Source: Halorubrum vacuolatum (GTDB taxonomy: Archaea; Halobacteriota; Halobacteria; Halobacteriales; Haloferacaceae). From it: a DNA stretch of 64,000 nt. The notes under the pieces are model-generated. The model saw only the letters and a program-made list of their open reading frames with translations. It was not told the origin of the DNA and did no database searches. How positions within the stretch are numbered: the stretch's first letter is position 1; every line of letters starts with the position of its first letter. Positions 1 to 8,183 of this stretch are shown one piece after another. The position numbers were made by a program, and so were the translations under genes. The stretch is from assembly GCF_900188065.1 (NCBI RefSeq), contig NZ_FZNQ01000010.1:1-64000 (forward strand), in the 5' to 3' direction.

Positions 1-52
1 AATATCCAGCAGTGCCATCGAGTGTGGTTAGTGGAGGCGTTGTCGGCTGTAT

Positions 53-72
53 CCCCGCCCTGAAGGGCGGGG
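53..72. terminator. GC-rich hairpin followed by T-run
   Basis: An 8-bp perfect stem (CCCCGCCC / GGGCGGGG) with a TGAA loop is followed by TTTTAG. It lies downstream of the minus-strand psd gene, in an otherwise gene-free stretch (1-186). Very similar hairpins are known at the right ends of haloarchaeal IS200/IS605-type (TnpB-only) elements, so this may be the end of such an element lying mostly outside the window. No TnpB coding sequence is visible here. Confidence 0.4.
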
Positions 73-186
73 TTTTAGCCTTGCAACTTCCATAATTCTA
101 CTCCCCGCGTCAGGGCTTCGATCGACTGACGGGGACTCGGGCGAAACGATCCGTAAGGACACAGCCGCGACGTTCCGTGAAGACAC

Positions 187-816
187 TCAGTCGCGACGTT
201 CCGCGATGATCGTCTCACCCGCCCGGACCGAGTCACCCTCCTCGACGAGCAGATCCGAGCGATCGACGTCCGATGGTAATACCACGTCCGCACGCGACCC
301 GAACGAGACGTGTCCCACGCGTTCGCCTCGATCGAGAACGTCGCCGGCCTCGACGGCGGGGTGGATCCGGCGGGCGAACCACCCGGCGATGATCAGCAGT
401 TCGTACTCGTCGCAGTCGATGGCGACCTGCTCGTTGCGCTCGGACTCCTTCGAGAAGGCCGGTCGGTTCGCGCCGGGTCGGTGCCGGACCTCCCGGACCG
501 TCCCCGGCAGCGGCGCACGGTTGACGTGCACGTCGGTCACGTTCATGAAGACGCCGACGCGGAGCCGCTCGCCCTCCCTTCGGATGACCGAGACCGTGCC
601 ATCGGCCGGGGAGACGACCCCCGTATCCGGCGGGACTCGGTCCGGGTCGCGATGAAACCAGAGGATCCCGAGCGTGAGCGCGACGAGCGCGGCGCCGATC
701 GGCGGGACGAGCGGAAGGAGGACGGCCGCCGCGAGCCCCGTGACGAGTGCGAGCCGCCACGCCTCGTCGACGACCGGGAACGGGAGGACGCGCGCGAGGG
801 GCGGATTGCGTCCCAT
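187..816 (-). CDS. asd: archaetidylserine/phosphatidylserine decarboxylase
   Basis: Decarboxylates the serine headgroup of archaetidylserine to the ethanolamine lipid at the membrane. The 209-aa protein has an N-terminal hydrophobic stretch (about residues 18-45), the SPADG motif, the FMNVTDVHVNR block and the C-terminal FGSRADVVLP region. In this family the pyruvoyl-forming autocleavage occurs at a GS(S/T/R) site. The start at 816 was chosen over an in-frame ATG 60 bp upstream because it lies 2 nt after the rfcC stop, giving a tight operon. Size matches the short archaeal-type decarboxylases. Confidence 0.85.
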   Translation of the reverse strand: MGRNPPLARVLPFPVVDEAWRLALVTGLAAAVLLPLVPPIGAALVALTLGILWFHRDPDRVPPDTGVVSPADGTVSVIRREGERLRVGVFMNVTDVHVNRAPLPGTVREVRHRPGANRPAFSKESERNEQVAIDCDEYELLIIAGWFARRIHPAVEAGDVLDRGERVGHVSFGSRADVVLPSDVDRSDLLVEEGDSVRAGETIIAERRD

Positions 817-818
817 GA

Positions 819-1919
819 TCAGGCCTCCACGGGATCGTGAAACGGCGGTTTGAGTTCGGTTCGGCCGGCCGCCCACGCCGCGAGGAGGTGGGTGAGGTGG
901 ATCCGGTCGTCCAAGCCGACCGAGAGGTCCATATCGGCCTCGCCCGCGAGCGCATGGAGGCGGGCGAGGTCCTCGCCGCTGTACGCCGCGCCGGCACGGG
1001 CGACCCGAAGCGTCTCCGCGAGGAGGTCCGGCCCGTCATAGCCCGCCGAGAGGAGGTCGTCGAGCGTCTTCCTCGCCCCTTTTAAATCGCCCTCACGGGC
1101 GGCCGCCAACGCCTCACGGATCTCGTCATCGTCGCCGATCTCGCCGAGCGTCTCGTAGGCCGCGGTCATCGTGATCTCCTCGGCCTCGGTCGCCGTCGCC
1201 TGCGCGGAGAGGATCGCCCGACGCAGGTCGCCGCCGGCCGCGCTGGCGACGAACTCCAGCCCGTCGGCCTCGTACGGCACGTCCTCGCGGTCACAGATCG
1301 TCTCCAACACGTCTATCGTCTCGTCGGTCGTCGGCGCCCGGAGTTGGACCGGGAAGCACCGCGAGCGGATCGGCGCGATGAGCTTCGAGGGCTGGCGGGT
1401 GGTGAAGACGAACTGGGTCGTCCGGTGGTGTTGCTCCATCACGCGCCGGAGCGTCTGCTGGAAGTCCTCGCGGATCGCCTCGGCGTTGTCCAACACGAGC
1501 GTCTTGTACGTGCCGCTTGCGGGCGCATAGGCGGCGTACTCTTTCAAAATATGTGCGACCATGTCGGCCTTCGAGAGGTCGCGTTTGTACTGGTTGCGCT
1601 TGTCCGTGCCGCGTCGGTACTGCTTCGAGAACGCGGTCTGACCCTGCAGGAACCCCTCGAATCGGGGGTCGGTTCGGATCTCCTTTTTGCTCCGGTCGAA
1701 GAAGTCGGCGACGTTGATCTCGATCAGGTCGGCGTCCGGATCGTCGTGTGCGGCCCGGGCAAGCGCCCGCGTCGCGGCGGTCTTGCCGACACCCGCCGGA
1801 CCCTGCACGACGAGGTTCATCGGCTCTTCGACCGCCCGCGAAAGTCGATCGCGGGCCGCGGACTGCCGGATCTCGCCGAGTTCGGGCGCGTGTGTGTCTA
1901 TCCAGAGCGGTCCGTCCAT
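819..1919 (-). CDS. rfcC: replication factor C small subunit, RfcC-type AAA+ ATPase
   Basis: Clamp-loader subunit that helps load PCNA on primed DNA. The 366-aa protein has Walker A GPAGVGKT (about residues 40-47), a Walker B-like LVLDNAE and the SRC motif (IRSRC) that supplies an arginine finger, followed by the RFC collar domain. Walker B reads DNAE instead of DEAD, so the essential acidic residue is replaced. This points to the second, non-hydrolysing small subunit of haloarchaea rather than the main RfcA. It overlaps nothing and is followed 2 nt later by asd. Confidence 0.8.
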   Translation of the reverse strand: MDGPLWIDTHAPELGEIRQSAARDRLSRAVEEPMNLVVQGPAGVGKTAATRALARAAHDDPDADLIEINVADFFDRSKKEIRTDPRFEGFLQGQTAFSKQYRRGTDKRNQYKRDLSKADMVAHILKEYAAYAPASGTYKTLVLDNAEAIREDFQQTLRRVMEQHHRTTQFVFTTRQPSKLIAPIRSRCFPVQLRAPTTDETIDVLETICDREDVPYEADGLEFVASAAGGDLRRAILSAQATATEAEEITMTAAYETLGEIGDDDEIREALAAAREGDLKGARKTLDDLLSAGYDGPDLLAETLRVARAGAAYSGEDLARLHALAGEADMDLSVGLDDRIHLTHLLAAWAAGRTELKPPFHDPVEA

Positions 1920-2022
1920 TACCCACCGCTCCGCGCTCCGCGCTCAAGAATCGGTCGGTCCGGGGAAACGTCCCACGACGTGGGGCCCGAGATGCTCGGC
2001 GCCGTCGCGGTCGCCAACCGGA

Positions 2023-2433
2023 TCACTCCCGGATCCGCTCGACCTCGCGACGGACGTTCTCGCGGACCTGATCGGTGACGGTGCCCTCACGCTCGACGGG
2101 GGTGGCGTCCTCGGTTTCGAGGAGCCGATCCAGCTTGCGCTCGAAGGTCTCCTCGTCGATCTCGCCGCGGGCGTATCGCTCCCGGAGGGCATCGAGGGCG
2201 GTGTCGCCCGTCCGGCTCCGGTGGCGGTCGTCGTCGCCCTCGGGTATCGGTTTCGCGAGCGTGTGGGCCAACGGGAGGAGAATGAAGAGTCCGAGGAACC
2301 AGACGAGCGGAAGGGTCCACCAGAGGCCGGTGAGGAAGGGCGCGAGGACGCCGGCACCGATCACGAGGAGCGCGAAGACGCGCCGCCAGCGTCGGCGGAG
2401 GTTCCAGCCGACGCGGTGGAGGAGTCCGCTCAT
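2023..2433 (-). CDS. SHOCT-domain membrane protein
   Basis: A 136-aa protein with two adjacent membrane segments (about residues 17-56) and a C-terminal SHOCT motif (ALDALRERYARGEIDEETF). SHOCT domains are short C-terminal oligomerisation modules, and the function of these haloarchaeal proteins is unknown. The start at MSGLLHRVGW was preferred over one 78 bp upstream because the extra residues are low-complexity and unlike the family. It lies downstream of the DUF192 gene on the same strand. Confidence 0.75.
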   Translation of the reverse strand: MSGLLHRVGWNLRRRWRRVFALLVIGAGVLAPFLTGLWWTLPLVWFLGLFILLPLAHTLAKPIPEGDDDRHRSRTGDTALDALRERYARGEIDEETFERKLDRLLETEDATPVEREGTVTDQVRENVRREVERIRE

Positions 2434-2511
2434 ACTCGGGGGAAAACCCGGGAGCGACGAAAGGGTTTCGTCGGCCGGAAGCGATTCGTTCGGCCGGGAT
2501 GGCGGCCACAT

Positions 2512-2985
2512 TTAGGGAAGATCGAACTCGATCCGGTCGCCTTCGGTGACGTCGTTGGCCTCGCTCCAGCCCATCGGAACCTCAAGGACGTACTGTCCCT
2601 GACCCTCATACACCGTGAGCGGCCTGGATTCGGGTTCGGCCTCGTAGATCGCCGTCACCGTGCCGTCGGCGTCGATGAAGATGATGTCGATGGCGAAGGC
2701 CATGTCGCGCATGACGTAGCCGTACTCGCCGGGCTCGTCGTGGACGAAGAGCATCCCCTCGTCGGGACCGAGGTCGTCGGTGTCCGAGAGTCCCACGTAC
2801 CGCTTCGGCTGGGTGTCGGCGATGCGCACGTCGGCGGTCGCGAGCGGTTCGTCGGTCTCGCCGTCGACGGCCTCGACGGTCGTGGTGTCGTAGCCCGTGA
2901 TAAGCAGTCCGGGGTTCGAGGCGACCGCGAGCACGAGGAGGAGGCCGATGGCGAGCGCGAGGAGCGTTGCGTGACGGCGGTTCAC
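2512..2985 (-). CDS. DUF192 family secreted protein
   Basis: A 157-aa protein with an N-terminal hydrophobic signal/anchor (about residues 8-25) and a DUF192 domain. Recognisable blocks are RYVGLSDTDDL, GMLFVH, MRDMAFAIDIIFID and YVLEVPMGWSEAN. DUF192 proteins are small exported beta-rich proteins of unknown role in bacteria and archaea. The last base of its start codon lies about 60 bp from the tRNA-Val gene, which is transcribed in the opposite direction. Confidence 0.85.
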   Translation of the reverse strand: MNRRHATLLALAIGLLLVLAVASNPGLLITGYDTTTVEAVDGETDEPLATADVRIADTQPKRYVGLSDTDDLGPDEGMLFVHDEPGEYGYVMRDMAFAIDIIFIDADGTVTAIYEAEPESRPLTVYEGQGQYVLEVPMGWSEANDVTEGDRIEFDLP

Positions 2986-3046
2986 GCGGTCCGTTGGCGG
3001 CGCGGAAAGAAACCCTTTTTCGCTCGCGGTGGGTGAGGGCAGGTGA

Positions 3047-3120
3047 GGGCTCGTGGTCTAGCTGGTTATGACGCGGCCTTTACAAGGCTGAGGTCGGTGG
3101 TTCGAATCCGCCCGAGCCCA
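3047..3120 (+). tRNA. tRNA-Val (anticodon UAC)
   Basis: Full cloverleaf: acceptor GGGCTCG/CGAGCCC with discriminator A; anticodon stem CGGCC/GGCTG enclosing loop TTTACAA (anticodon TAC); T-arm with TTCGAAT loop; no CCA encoded. Its 3' end, from the T-arm on, is the attachment site of the integrated element. The gene stays intact because the element's left end rebuilds the same 3' sequence. The T-run TCTTTTT just after the gene is element DNA and probably now ends the transcript. Confidence 0.96.
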
Positions 3121-3121
3121 T
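3096..3121 (+). repeat. attL (tRNA-Val 3' end)
   Basis: Left copy of the 26-bp core shared with 22877-22902. It spans the T-arm and 3' acceptor strand of tRNA-Val. Sequence diverges immediately on both sides of the 26 bp. Confidence 0.93.
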
Positions 3122-3266
3122 CTTTTTAGTGGTGGTCTGGAATCGTTGTACAGCGCCGGGGTTAGGCCCTTATTCACCAGTCCGAATCGGGCGAGTCGAA
3201 CTACTGCGTGGTTGCTCCTCCACAGCGTCCTGCGATTCACTAAGATATGTGCGGGCGAGATACTTC

Positions 3267-3315
3267 AAACCGTAGCTCAGTGTGTTGAACTTTCCTGTTG
3301 TCTGAGCTACAGTTT
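3267..3315. promoter_or_regulatory. 14-bp inverted repeat upstream of the first element operon
   Basis: Arms 3267-3280 and 3302-3315 are complementary at 13 of 14 positions, with a perfect GTAGCTCAG/CTGAGCTAC core and 21 bp between them. The right arm runs into TTTAATAA (3313-3320), a plausible TATA box about 30 bp before the ATG at 3352. This looks like an operator, or a pair of half-sites, for the left operon. The rest of 3122-3351 shows no gene. Confidence 0.5.
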
Positions 3316-3351
3316 AATAACCACTCAGAACCAACTATCAGGTGGGTTTAG

Positions 3352-3609
3352 ATGGTCGATGATAACGAGGATTCCGAGAGTGGCAACGATACTCAAAAGC
3401 CGAAGCCGAAGACGGTGAAGCCAAACAGACTGAGAATCCAGGCTTGCGACCTTGAGGTAGAAGCCGAGAGCAACGAGGAGTCCGTTGAAGAGATGATGGA
3501 ATACCTCAGCCCCGAGATGGAGTCCCTGATGAGACATCACTTAGCCGGGGAATACGAGGTTATTGAGGAGGAGGACTTGTTCGCCCAGATTTTCGGGGGA
3601 AACCGGTGA
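3352..3609 (+). CDS. small acidic protein of unknown function
   Basis: 85 aa, strongly acidic, with a lysine/proline-rich patch (residues 16-24) followed by a predicted helical segment rich in Glu (SNEESVEEMMEYLSPEM). No membrane segment. I do not recognise the family. It is first in a compact four-gene operon (3352-4952) with a 4-nt gap to the next gene. The start is supported by the TATA-like sequence at about -35. Confidence 0.65.
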   Translation: MVDDNEDSESGNDTQKPKPKTVKPNRLRIQACDLEVEAESNEESVEEMMEYLSPEMESLMRHHLAGEYEVIEEEDLFAQIFGGNR

Positions 3610-3613
3610 GAGA

Positions 3614-3835
3614 ATGTTTGGATATGACCTTCTCGTCTATCCTGCCGTTGCTATCTGGTTGGCCGTGTTCTACTTTTTTTACTCGCTACTTGGATTCATC
3701 TGGTCAGTCTTCTATTTTCTGCTCGCTTCGTCCGTGATTTACTTGATGTGGACTGGAGCGAGTACGGTATTAATCGGCATCTATCTGGGATTGATGACGC
3801 TGCCAATTTGGTATGCGGGGGTGTTCGGTAGATGA
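3614..3835 (+). CDS. small multi-pass membrane protein
   Basis: 73 aa, almost entirely hydrophobic, with two or three membrane segments (about residues 8-28, 30-45 and 48-68). Function unknown. The start at 3614, 4 nt after the upstream stop, is preferred over an upstream start inside the previous gene. Its stop overlaps the next start as ATGA, so translation of the pair is probably coupled. Confidence 0.7.
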   Translation: MFGYDLLVYPAVAIWLAVFYFFYSLLGFIWSVFYFLLASSVIYLMWTGASTVLIGIYLGLMTLPIWYAGVFGR

Positions 3836-4179
3836 TTCTACGGGGGTCTCAGATTCTTCTGTTGGTACTGCTGGTTCTGGGTTTTGGCTACTTTGTGGTC
3901 GAACTATACGAGACACCAGACTCCGAGTATGTTGAGTCAATCAGTCAAGGAGAAGTAACTGAGCAACTTCACATTCGGTTCGTATCTGACACCGACAAGC
4001 GAACCGAAGTCGGTGGATATGGCGTTGTAACCGAGGACAGGAACCTCTATGAATTCAACTCAATGGACGCTCGTTTGCCCAGGCAATCTATTGATTATCC
4101 GCCCGACGAAGACACAGTGATATTCGTCCTCTGGGATGTCGACGGCGAAGTAATGGAGACACACGAGGTTGACCTGTAA
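3832..4179 (+). CDS. membrane-anchored protein, unknown function
   Basis: 115 aa with an N-terminal hydrophobic anchor or signal (residues 8-24) and a soluble domain ending in DTVIFVLWDVDGEVMETHEV. A similar ending (FEHLIFVVLDDDEVVYTSGAV) occurs in the element's 8726-9316 protein, so the two soluble domains may be related. Overlaps the upstream gene by 4 nt and the next gene follows 2 nt later. Confidence 0.7.
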   Translation: MILRGSQILLLVLLVLGFGYFVVELYETPDSEYVESISQGEVTEQLHIRFVSDTDKRTEVGGYGVVTEDRNLYEFNSMDARLPRQSIDYPPDEDTVIFVLWDVDGEVMETHEVDL

Positions 4180-4181
4180 AA

Positions 4182-4952
4182 ATGAAACGAAGGCAATACC
4201 TACAATCGGCGGCTGGCATCGGTATCGGACTACCCTTCATCGAGACAGTAGCAAGTGAACAACAGACGCTTGAGGACAACTTGGAGCGATTGTTCCCTCA
4301 ACGAATCGGGGATTATGAACGCTTGAGAGTGGACTCTGAGATAATCGTCTATTCAGCGGAGTCTGGCGGTCATATGAAGGTCTACAACCACAGGGAAGGC
4401 CAGCAACATCTGGATGTTGTTGTGGACTCAATCAGGTATCAGGCGTTTTCGTTTGGACAGGCGTCTCGTTTACTCCATGCGTATGTAAGTAATGTTAATT
4501 ATGAATATGAGGATGGAGACTCAATCTATACTGGGGATGACTGGCAAGTCGTGTATCGGTATCATACGGTGGATTATCAGAGTCCAGAGGCGGAACGGGA
4601 GTATGACAAAGAAGACCTTGATGTTCATCCATTGAAACTCGCAGGCAGTCTCGTGGAATCGAGTGTGGATGCGATGTGGGAAATCAGGCAGGAATATCGG
4701 GAGGTATCTACTCCGTTCTACGACGACTGGAATGCGGAGTCAATTCCAGAGGGGACGAGGTATTTCCTGCGACTGGATGAACTCTGCTTTGAGTACCGAT
4801 TATACGATTCTGAGTCGATACTGTATGTCTATACGGTATCGGAGTCAGGAGAAGTTGGAAAATTAGACCGTAACAGAGTAGACTCCCATGAGCAAGCCCG
4901 TCAGTTGGTGCAGCATTACCTACATTATAATCCTCAGTATCGCATAGTCTGA
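4182..4952 (+). CDS. Tat-signal secreted protein, unknown function
   Basis: 256 aa starting MKRRQYLQSAAGIGIGLP, a twin-arginine signal with a hydrophobic h-region, so the mature protein is probably folded before export. The mature part is rich in Tyr, Asp and Glu and has no C-terminal anchor. Family not recognised. Last gene of the 3352-4952 operon. The following 75 bp hold the operator and promoter of the next gene. Confidence 0.7.
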   Translation: MKRRQYLQSAAGIGIGLPFIETVASEQQTLEDNLERLFPQRIGDYERLRVDSEIIVYSAESGGHMKVYNHREGQQHLDVVVDSIRYQAFSFGQASRLLHAYVSNVNYEYEDGDSIYTGDDWQVVYRYHTVDYQSPEAEREYDKEDLDVHPLKLAGSLVESSVDAMWEIRQEYREVSTPFYDDWNAESIPEGTRYFLRLDELCFEYRLYDSESILYVYTVSESGEVGKLDRNRVDSHEQARQLVQHYLHYNPQYRIV

Positions 4953-4974
4953 CTCATCCTTACTTTGGTACCTC

Positions 4975-5002
4975 TTTGTACTCACTACAAAAGATTTATA
5001 AG
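4975..5002 (+). promoter_or_regulatory. TTTGTA-N5-TACAAA operator and TATA box
   Basis: A 17-bp palindrome at 4975-4991 is followed directly by the TATA-like ATTTATAAG (4994-5002). The ATG at 5028 lies where transcription should begin, so the mRNA is probably leaderless. The same palindrome-TATA arrangement recurs at 16686-16702 and 21541-21557 on the minus strand, and a fourth palindrome lies at 16726-16742. Confidence 0.75.
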
Positions 5003-5027
5003 GGTGGGTATTGAATACATAGACGCA

Positions 5028-5384
5028 ATGTCATATCAAAAGCCACGACGAAATTATTTCGTGAAACTGACGCATGGTACAGGACAGGTTGCCGTTCCAA
5101 CGCAACCATCAGAAGAAGAGATAGAGGAGTTCTACATATACGAAGGCTCAGACCTTGAGGGCAATACAGTCCTCTTGTATCACACATACGATTACTCTGA
5201 GGTTGATGATGTAGACGAGGTAGAGTACACCCGCAAATACAACGGCAGACAAACCACAGTCCCAGCTGCAATCCGAGAGGACGACTGGGAGGGCTTTGTC
5301 GTTGAGATTTACGAGAACGCCCACGGCACTATATTTGCGTACTATCCAGAAACAGACGATGAGGAATCTAACCAAGGTGAATAA
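5028..5384 (+). CDS. AbrB-like DNA-binding protein candidate
   Basis: 118 aa. The C-terminal half contains YTRKYNGRQTTVPAAIRE followed by a short hydrophobic/acidic strand region, the layout of SpoVT-AbrB swapped-hairpin domains. The N-terminal half (YFVKLTHGTGQVAVP) looks like a weaker second copy, so one chain could form the usual two-hairpin unit. It has its own operator-bearing promoter, so it may regulate itself and the other TTTGTA-N5-TACAAA promoters. The start at 5028 is set by the promoter spacing. The DNA-binding role is inferred. Confidence 0.55.
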   Translation: MSYQKPRRNYFVKLTHGTGQVAVPTQPSEEEIEEFYIYEGSDLEGNTVLLYHTYDYSEVDDVDEVEYTRKYNGRQTTVPAAIREDDWEGFVVEIYENAHGTIFAYYPETDDEESNQGE

Positions 5385-5419
5385 ACTATGAAAGGAAAAA
5401 GTCAAGCATATAGTACTAT

Positions 5420-5438
5420 ATTACCAAAGGTTATAAAA
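5420..5438 (+). promoter_or_regulatory. ATTAC-N5-GTTAT site overlapping TATA box
   Basis: The imperfect palindrome at 5420-5434 runs into GTTATAAAAG. It is the promoter of the RHH-MCM pair and a member of the ATAAC-N5-GTTAT family (8269, 17066, 19340). Expected transcription start is about 5460, leaving a short leader with a GGTGGGGGTG ribosome-binding site just before the ATG at 5491. Confidence 0.65.
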
Positions 5439-5490
5439 GTATCGACCGTCGAACAGGAACGAGTAGTGGTACCGTCCACTGGTGGGGGTG

Positions 5491-6006
5491 ATGAGTGAAA
5501 CAGAAGTCTACTCCATCTCAGCTCCTCAGGACCTGATGGATAGGGTTGAAACTGTCTCTGGAAATCGAAGTGAAGCAGTTCGGGAAGCCCTCGAAAACTA
5601 CCTCCAAGCCAACTCATCTGGTGAGCAACGCATCGAGCAAATTGAAGAAGAAATCGCTGAGATTGAAGCAGAACAGGAGCAACTTGAGAAGCGGAAACAG
5701 GGACTCCTCGCCGAGCGAGAACAGATTCAGGCAGAGATTGAACGAGAAGAAGAAGAGCAGGAAGCCTACGAGAAGTTAGTCGATGAACTTGCCGAGCTGA
5801 AGGCGAACGGAGGACGAGTTCTTGAATCCAGTAAGTTCAAACGAGCCGTATCACTGTGCGAATGGCAGGGAGAACTGGCTGTTGAAAAAGTACTGGAGGA
5901 AGTCCGAGACCGAGCAGGAGTACAGGACACACAAACAGACACAGAGGTGATTACCGAGACAACAGACGACTACGACTTTGAACTAAACACAGGTGATGAC
6001 AAATGA
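5491..6006 (+). CDS. ribbon-helix-helix protein with long coiled coil
   Basis: 171 aa. Residues 1-40 (EVYSISAPQDLMDRVETV..NRSEAVREALENYL) match the ribbon-helix-helix DNA-binding fold. Residues 45-105 form a Glu/Gln-rich coiled coil, and the tail is acidic. RHH proteins bind palindromes as dimers, and the coiled coil suggests stable dimers or higher oligomers. The stop overlaps the mcm start (ATGA), so it may be an origin-binding or initiator partner of the helicase or the repressor of this promoter. Both roles are inference. Start chosen at the ATG directly behind the ribosome-binding site. Confidence 0.75.
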   Translation: MSETEVYSISAPQDLMDRVETVSGNRSEAVREALENYLQANSSGEQRIEQIEEEIAEIEAEQEQLEKRKQGLLAEREQIQAEIEREEEEQEAYEKLVDELAELKANGGRVLESSKFKRAVSLCEWQGELAVEKVLEEVRDRAGVQDTQTDTEVITETTDDYDFELNTGDDK

Positions 6007-8015
6007 GAACACAAAGACCACAACGAGACCCAAGAACGATACACTATGCAATAGACCTCATCAACGAATACGGAACAGACTTGTTTGGATTTGACGCCGA
6101 ACAGAGAACTCTATCATTGGATATTGAAAAAATACGAGAAGCAGAAGGAAAGGACGACGGGTTGTCAAAGATGGTCGCAGAGGAGCCAGATAAGGCGATG
6201 TATAATATCCAGTGTGCAGTAGAAGAACACCCAGACCTTGATATCGATGATGAGAGGGGAGTTGATATTGTTGCTGTTAAAAACGCCCCAAAGAGGACTG
6301 TTGGAGATGTTAAAGCCGAAGACTTCCAGACTGCCCGAAACCTCACAGTAGACATCACCGAACTCTCAAGCCAATACGCTCAACTAATGCTGGCAGATTT
6401 TCAATGCCTGTATTGTAATCACAAGACTCGCATGGTACAGGACCCCATGACGGACGAGATAGACGAACCACACCACTGTCCTAACGATGACTGCGGGCGT
6501 TCCAATTTCGGTCAAATACCAATTCAACATGCCGACAGTCAGAGTGCTATCGTGCAAGACCTACCAGAAGCAAGTTTAAATCCGCAAGAGATGGAAGCCC
6601 GATTTTTCGGGGAGGATGTCAACCAATTCGATGCGGGCGACCGTGTACATCTCACCGTCATTGTTCGGACCCAATCCGACGACAAGTCTTCGAGGGAATA
6701 TCCAATTCTGGAAGTTCTACACGCAGAGAAGGAGGAAGAGAAAGCAAGTGTTGAACTCGAAGAAGATGAAATCGAGTCGTTTGAAGAAACCGCTGACGAA
6801 GAGGATATGTTGGAGTTACTCCTTGAGTCATACGCTCCACACCTCGAAGGCGAAGAAATCAAAGCCGCACGAGAAGGAATGTTGCTCACCTTGTTCTCTG
6901 GAGACCTCGGAGTGAGTGATGGAGTTCGGGACACAATCCACACCGCTCACATCGGAGACCCTTCAACTGGCAAGTCCGACCTCCTCGAAGAAGCCCGAAA
7001 GGTTGCTCCACACCATGCGTTCGCCTCTGGACTCAACGCTTCAAAGGCGGGCGTCTCTGCTGGTCTGGAGCGACAGAGCAAACTGGAGAGTGAAGATTGG
7101 ACACTCAAAGCAGGTACGATGGTTAGGGCCAACGATGGAGTAGCCCTTATTGACGAGTTGGATAAACTCGGAGACTCAGCCGTTCGTTCGCTCTACGACC
7201 CACTCGCAAGACAGACAGTCAAGATTGACAAGATTATCAGCAAGGAACTGAAGGCAAACCCAGCGACCGCAATCGCAAGCAATCCGAAAAACGAGCGATT
7301 CAACTTGGACAATCCAATTGGAGAACAACTCAACTACCCGCCTGCTCTACTGTCACGGTTCGACCTCATCTTCACCGTCTTAGATTCCAACGAGGCAGAT
7401 GAACTCAAGGCGGATGCGATGACTCAGAAGTTCATGGCGGTCTCCACAGACGGGTCTGGATTTGAGACTCCATTCACGAACGAGGAGATGCGGAAAATCA
7501 TCTACTACGCTCGGAACAACTACCAGCCAACGATAACCTCGGAAGCGGCTGAATACCTCAAGGGCAAGTGGACTGAACTCCGAGACTCCATGGAAGCACA
7601 GGCGGGCGTTTCAATCGACACTCGACAGTATGAGTCTCTGCTGACCATCGCACTCACATACGCACGCATCCGACTCTCTGAAGAAGCCGAAATTCAAGAC
7701 GCCGAACGAGCATGGAATATTACACGGAAGTCCTTCAGCGACATCAATCGATTCGGAGACAACGATACCTTCGATGTTACAATGCTCTACGCTGGAGAGT
7801 CCACATCACAGGCTGAACGGCGTGAGGATGTCCTCAGTAAGATTCGAGAACTCGATGAGGGCGAGAACACATATGCAAATGAAGAACTCGTTGCTGATGC
7901 CCTGAGCGAGAAATACGAAGCAGATGAGGTCAAGGCAGAGATTGAACTACTCAAAGAGAAGGGCAAGGTCTTTCCGATGAGTGGTGAACTCAAGGTCTCA
8001 GACCAATCCCAATAA
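6003..8015 (+). CDS. mcm: MCM replicative helicase (element-encoded)
   Basis: 670 aa. The N-terminal domain has a zinc site (C135, C138, C159, C164) and an OB region; an acidic linker occupies about residues 245-275. The AAA+ core has Walker A GDPSTGKS (318-325), Walker B ALIDELDK (381-388) and arginine finger SRFDLIF (R452), with a C-terminal winged-helix region. All catalytic motifs are intact, so it should unwind DNA for element replication. Mobile-element MCMs are known in haloarchaea (for example in BJ1-type proviruses). It overlaps the RHH gene by 4 nt and is followed at once by AT-rich repeat A, a plausible origin. Confidence 0.93.
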   Translation: MRTQRPQRDPRTIHYAIDLINEYGTDLFGFDAEQRTLSLDIEKIREAEGKDDGLSKMVAEEPDKAMYNIQCAVEEHPDLDIDDERGVDIVAVKNAPKRTVGDVKAEDFQTARNLTVDITELSSQYAQLMLADFQCLYCNHKTRMVQDPMTDEIDEPHHCPNDDCGRSNFGQIPIQHADSQSAIVQDLPEASLNPQEMEARFFGEDVNQFDAGDRVHLTVIVRTQSDDKSSREYPILEVLHAEKEEEKASVELEEDEIESFEETADEEDMLELLLESYAPHLEGEEIKAAREGMLLTLFSGDLGVSDGVRDTIHTAHIGDPSTGKSDLLEEARKVAPHHAFASGLNASKAGVSAGLERQSKLESEDWTLKAGTMVRANDGVALIDELDKLGDSAVRSLYDPLARQTVKIDKIISKELKANPATAIASNPKNERFNLDNPIGEQLNYPPALLSRFDLIFTVLDSNEADELKADAMTQKFMAVSTDGSGFETPFTNEEMRKIIYYARNNYQPTITSEAAEYLKGKWTELRDSMEAQAGVSIDTRQYESLLTIALTYARIRLSEEAEIQDAERAWNITRKSFSDINRFGDNDTFDVTMLYAGESTSQAERREDVLSKIRELDEGENTYANEELVADALSEKYEADEVKAEIELLKEKGKVFPMSGELKVSDQSQ

Positions 8016-8030
8016 CAGGGTACCATCTTG

Positions 8031-8141
8031 TTATTAGTAGTATTATTAATTTATTAAAAAAGTTATTAATTAATAAGATTATTAGTAAGTTAGTAGTATA
8101 CTATTAGAAGTAGTAGTATAGGGTTAGAATAGGTTGAAGTC
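8031..8141 (+). repeat. AT-rich repeat A (origin candidate)
   Basis: Positions 8031-8098 are identical to 20966-21033 (copy C, direct), and 8042-8141 are the perfect reverse complement of 16915-17014 (copy B). The sequence is nearly all A/T with repeated TTATTA and TAGTAG words. It lies immediately after mcm. Nothing in 8016-8318 looks protein coding. Confidence 0.85.
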
Positions 8142-8183
8142 TCCTTTTCCCTGTTGTCAACACACTACTTTTCAGGACTTGGA

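Noticed and set aside
5388-5498. 36-codon open frame (MKGKSQAYSTILPK...) overlapping the RHH gene start by 8 nt
   Set aside because: The RHH-MCM promoter (5420-5438) lies inside it, and no own promoter or ribosome-binding site is seen. Probably a chance frame.
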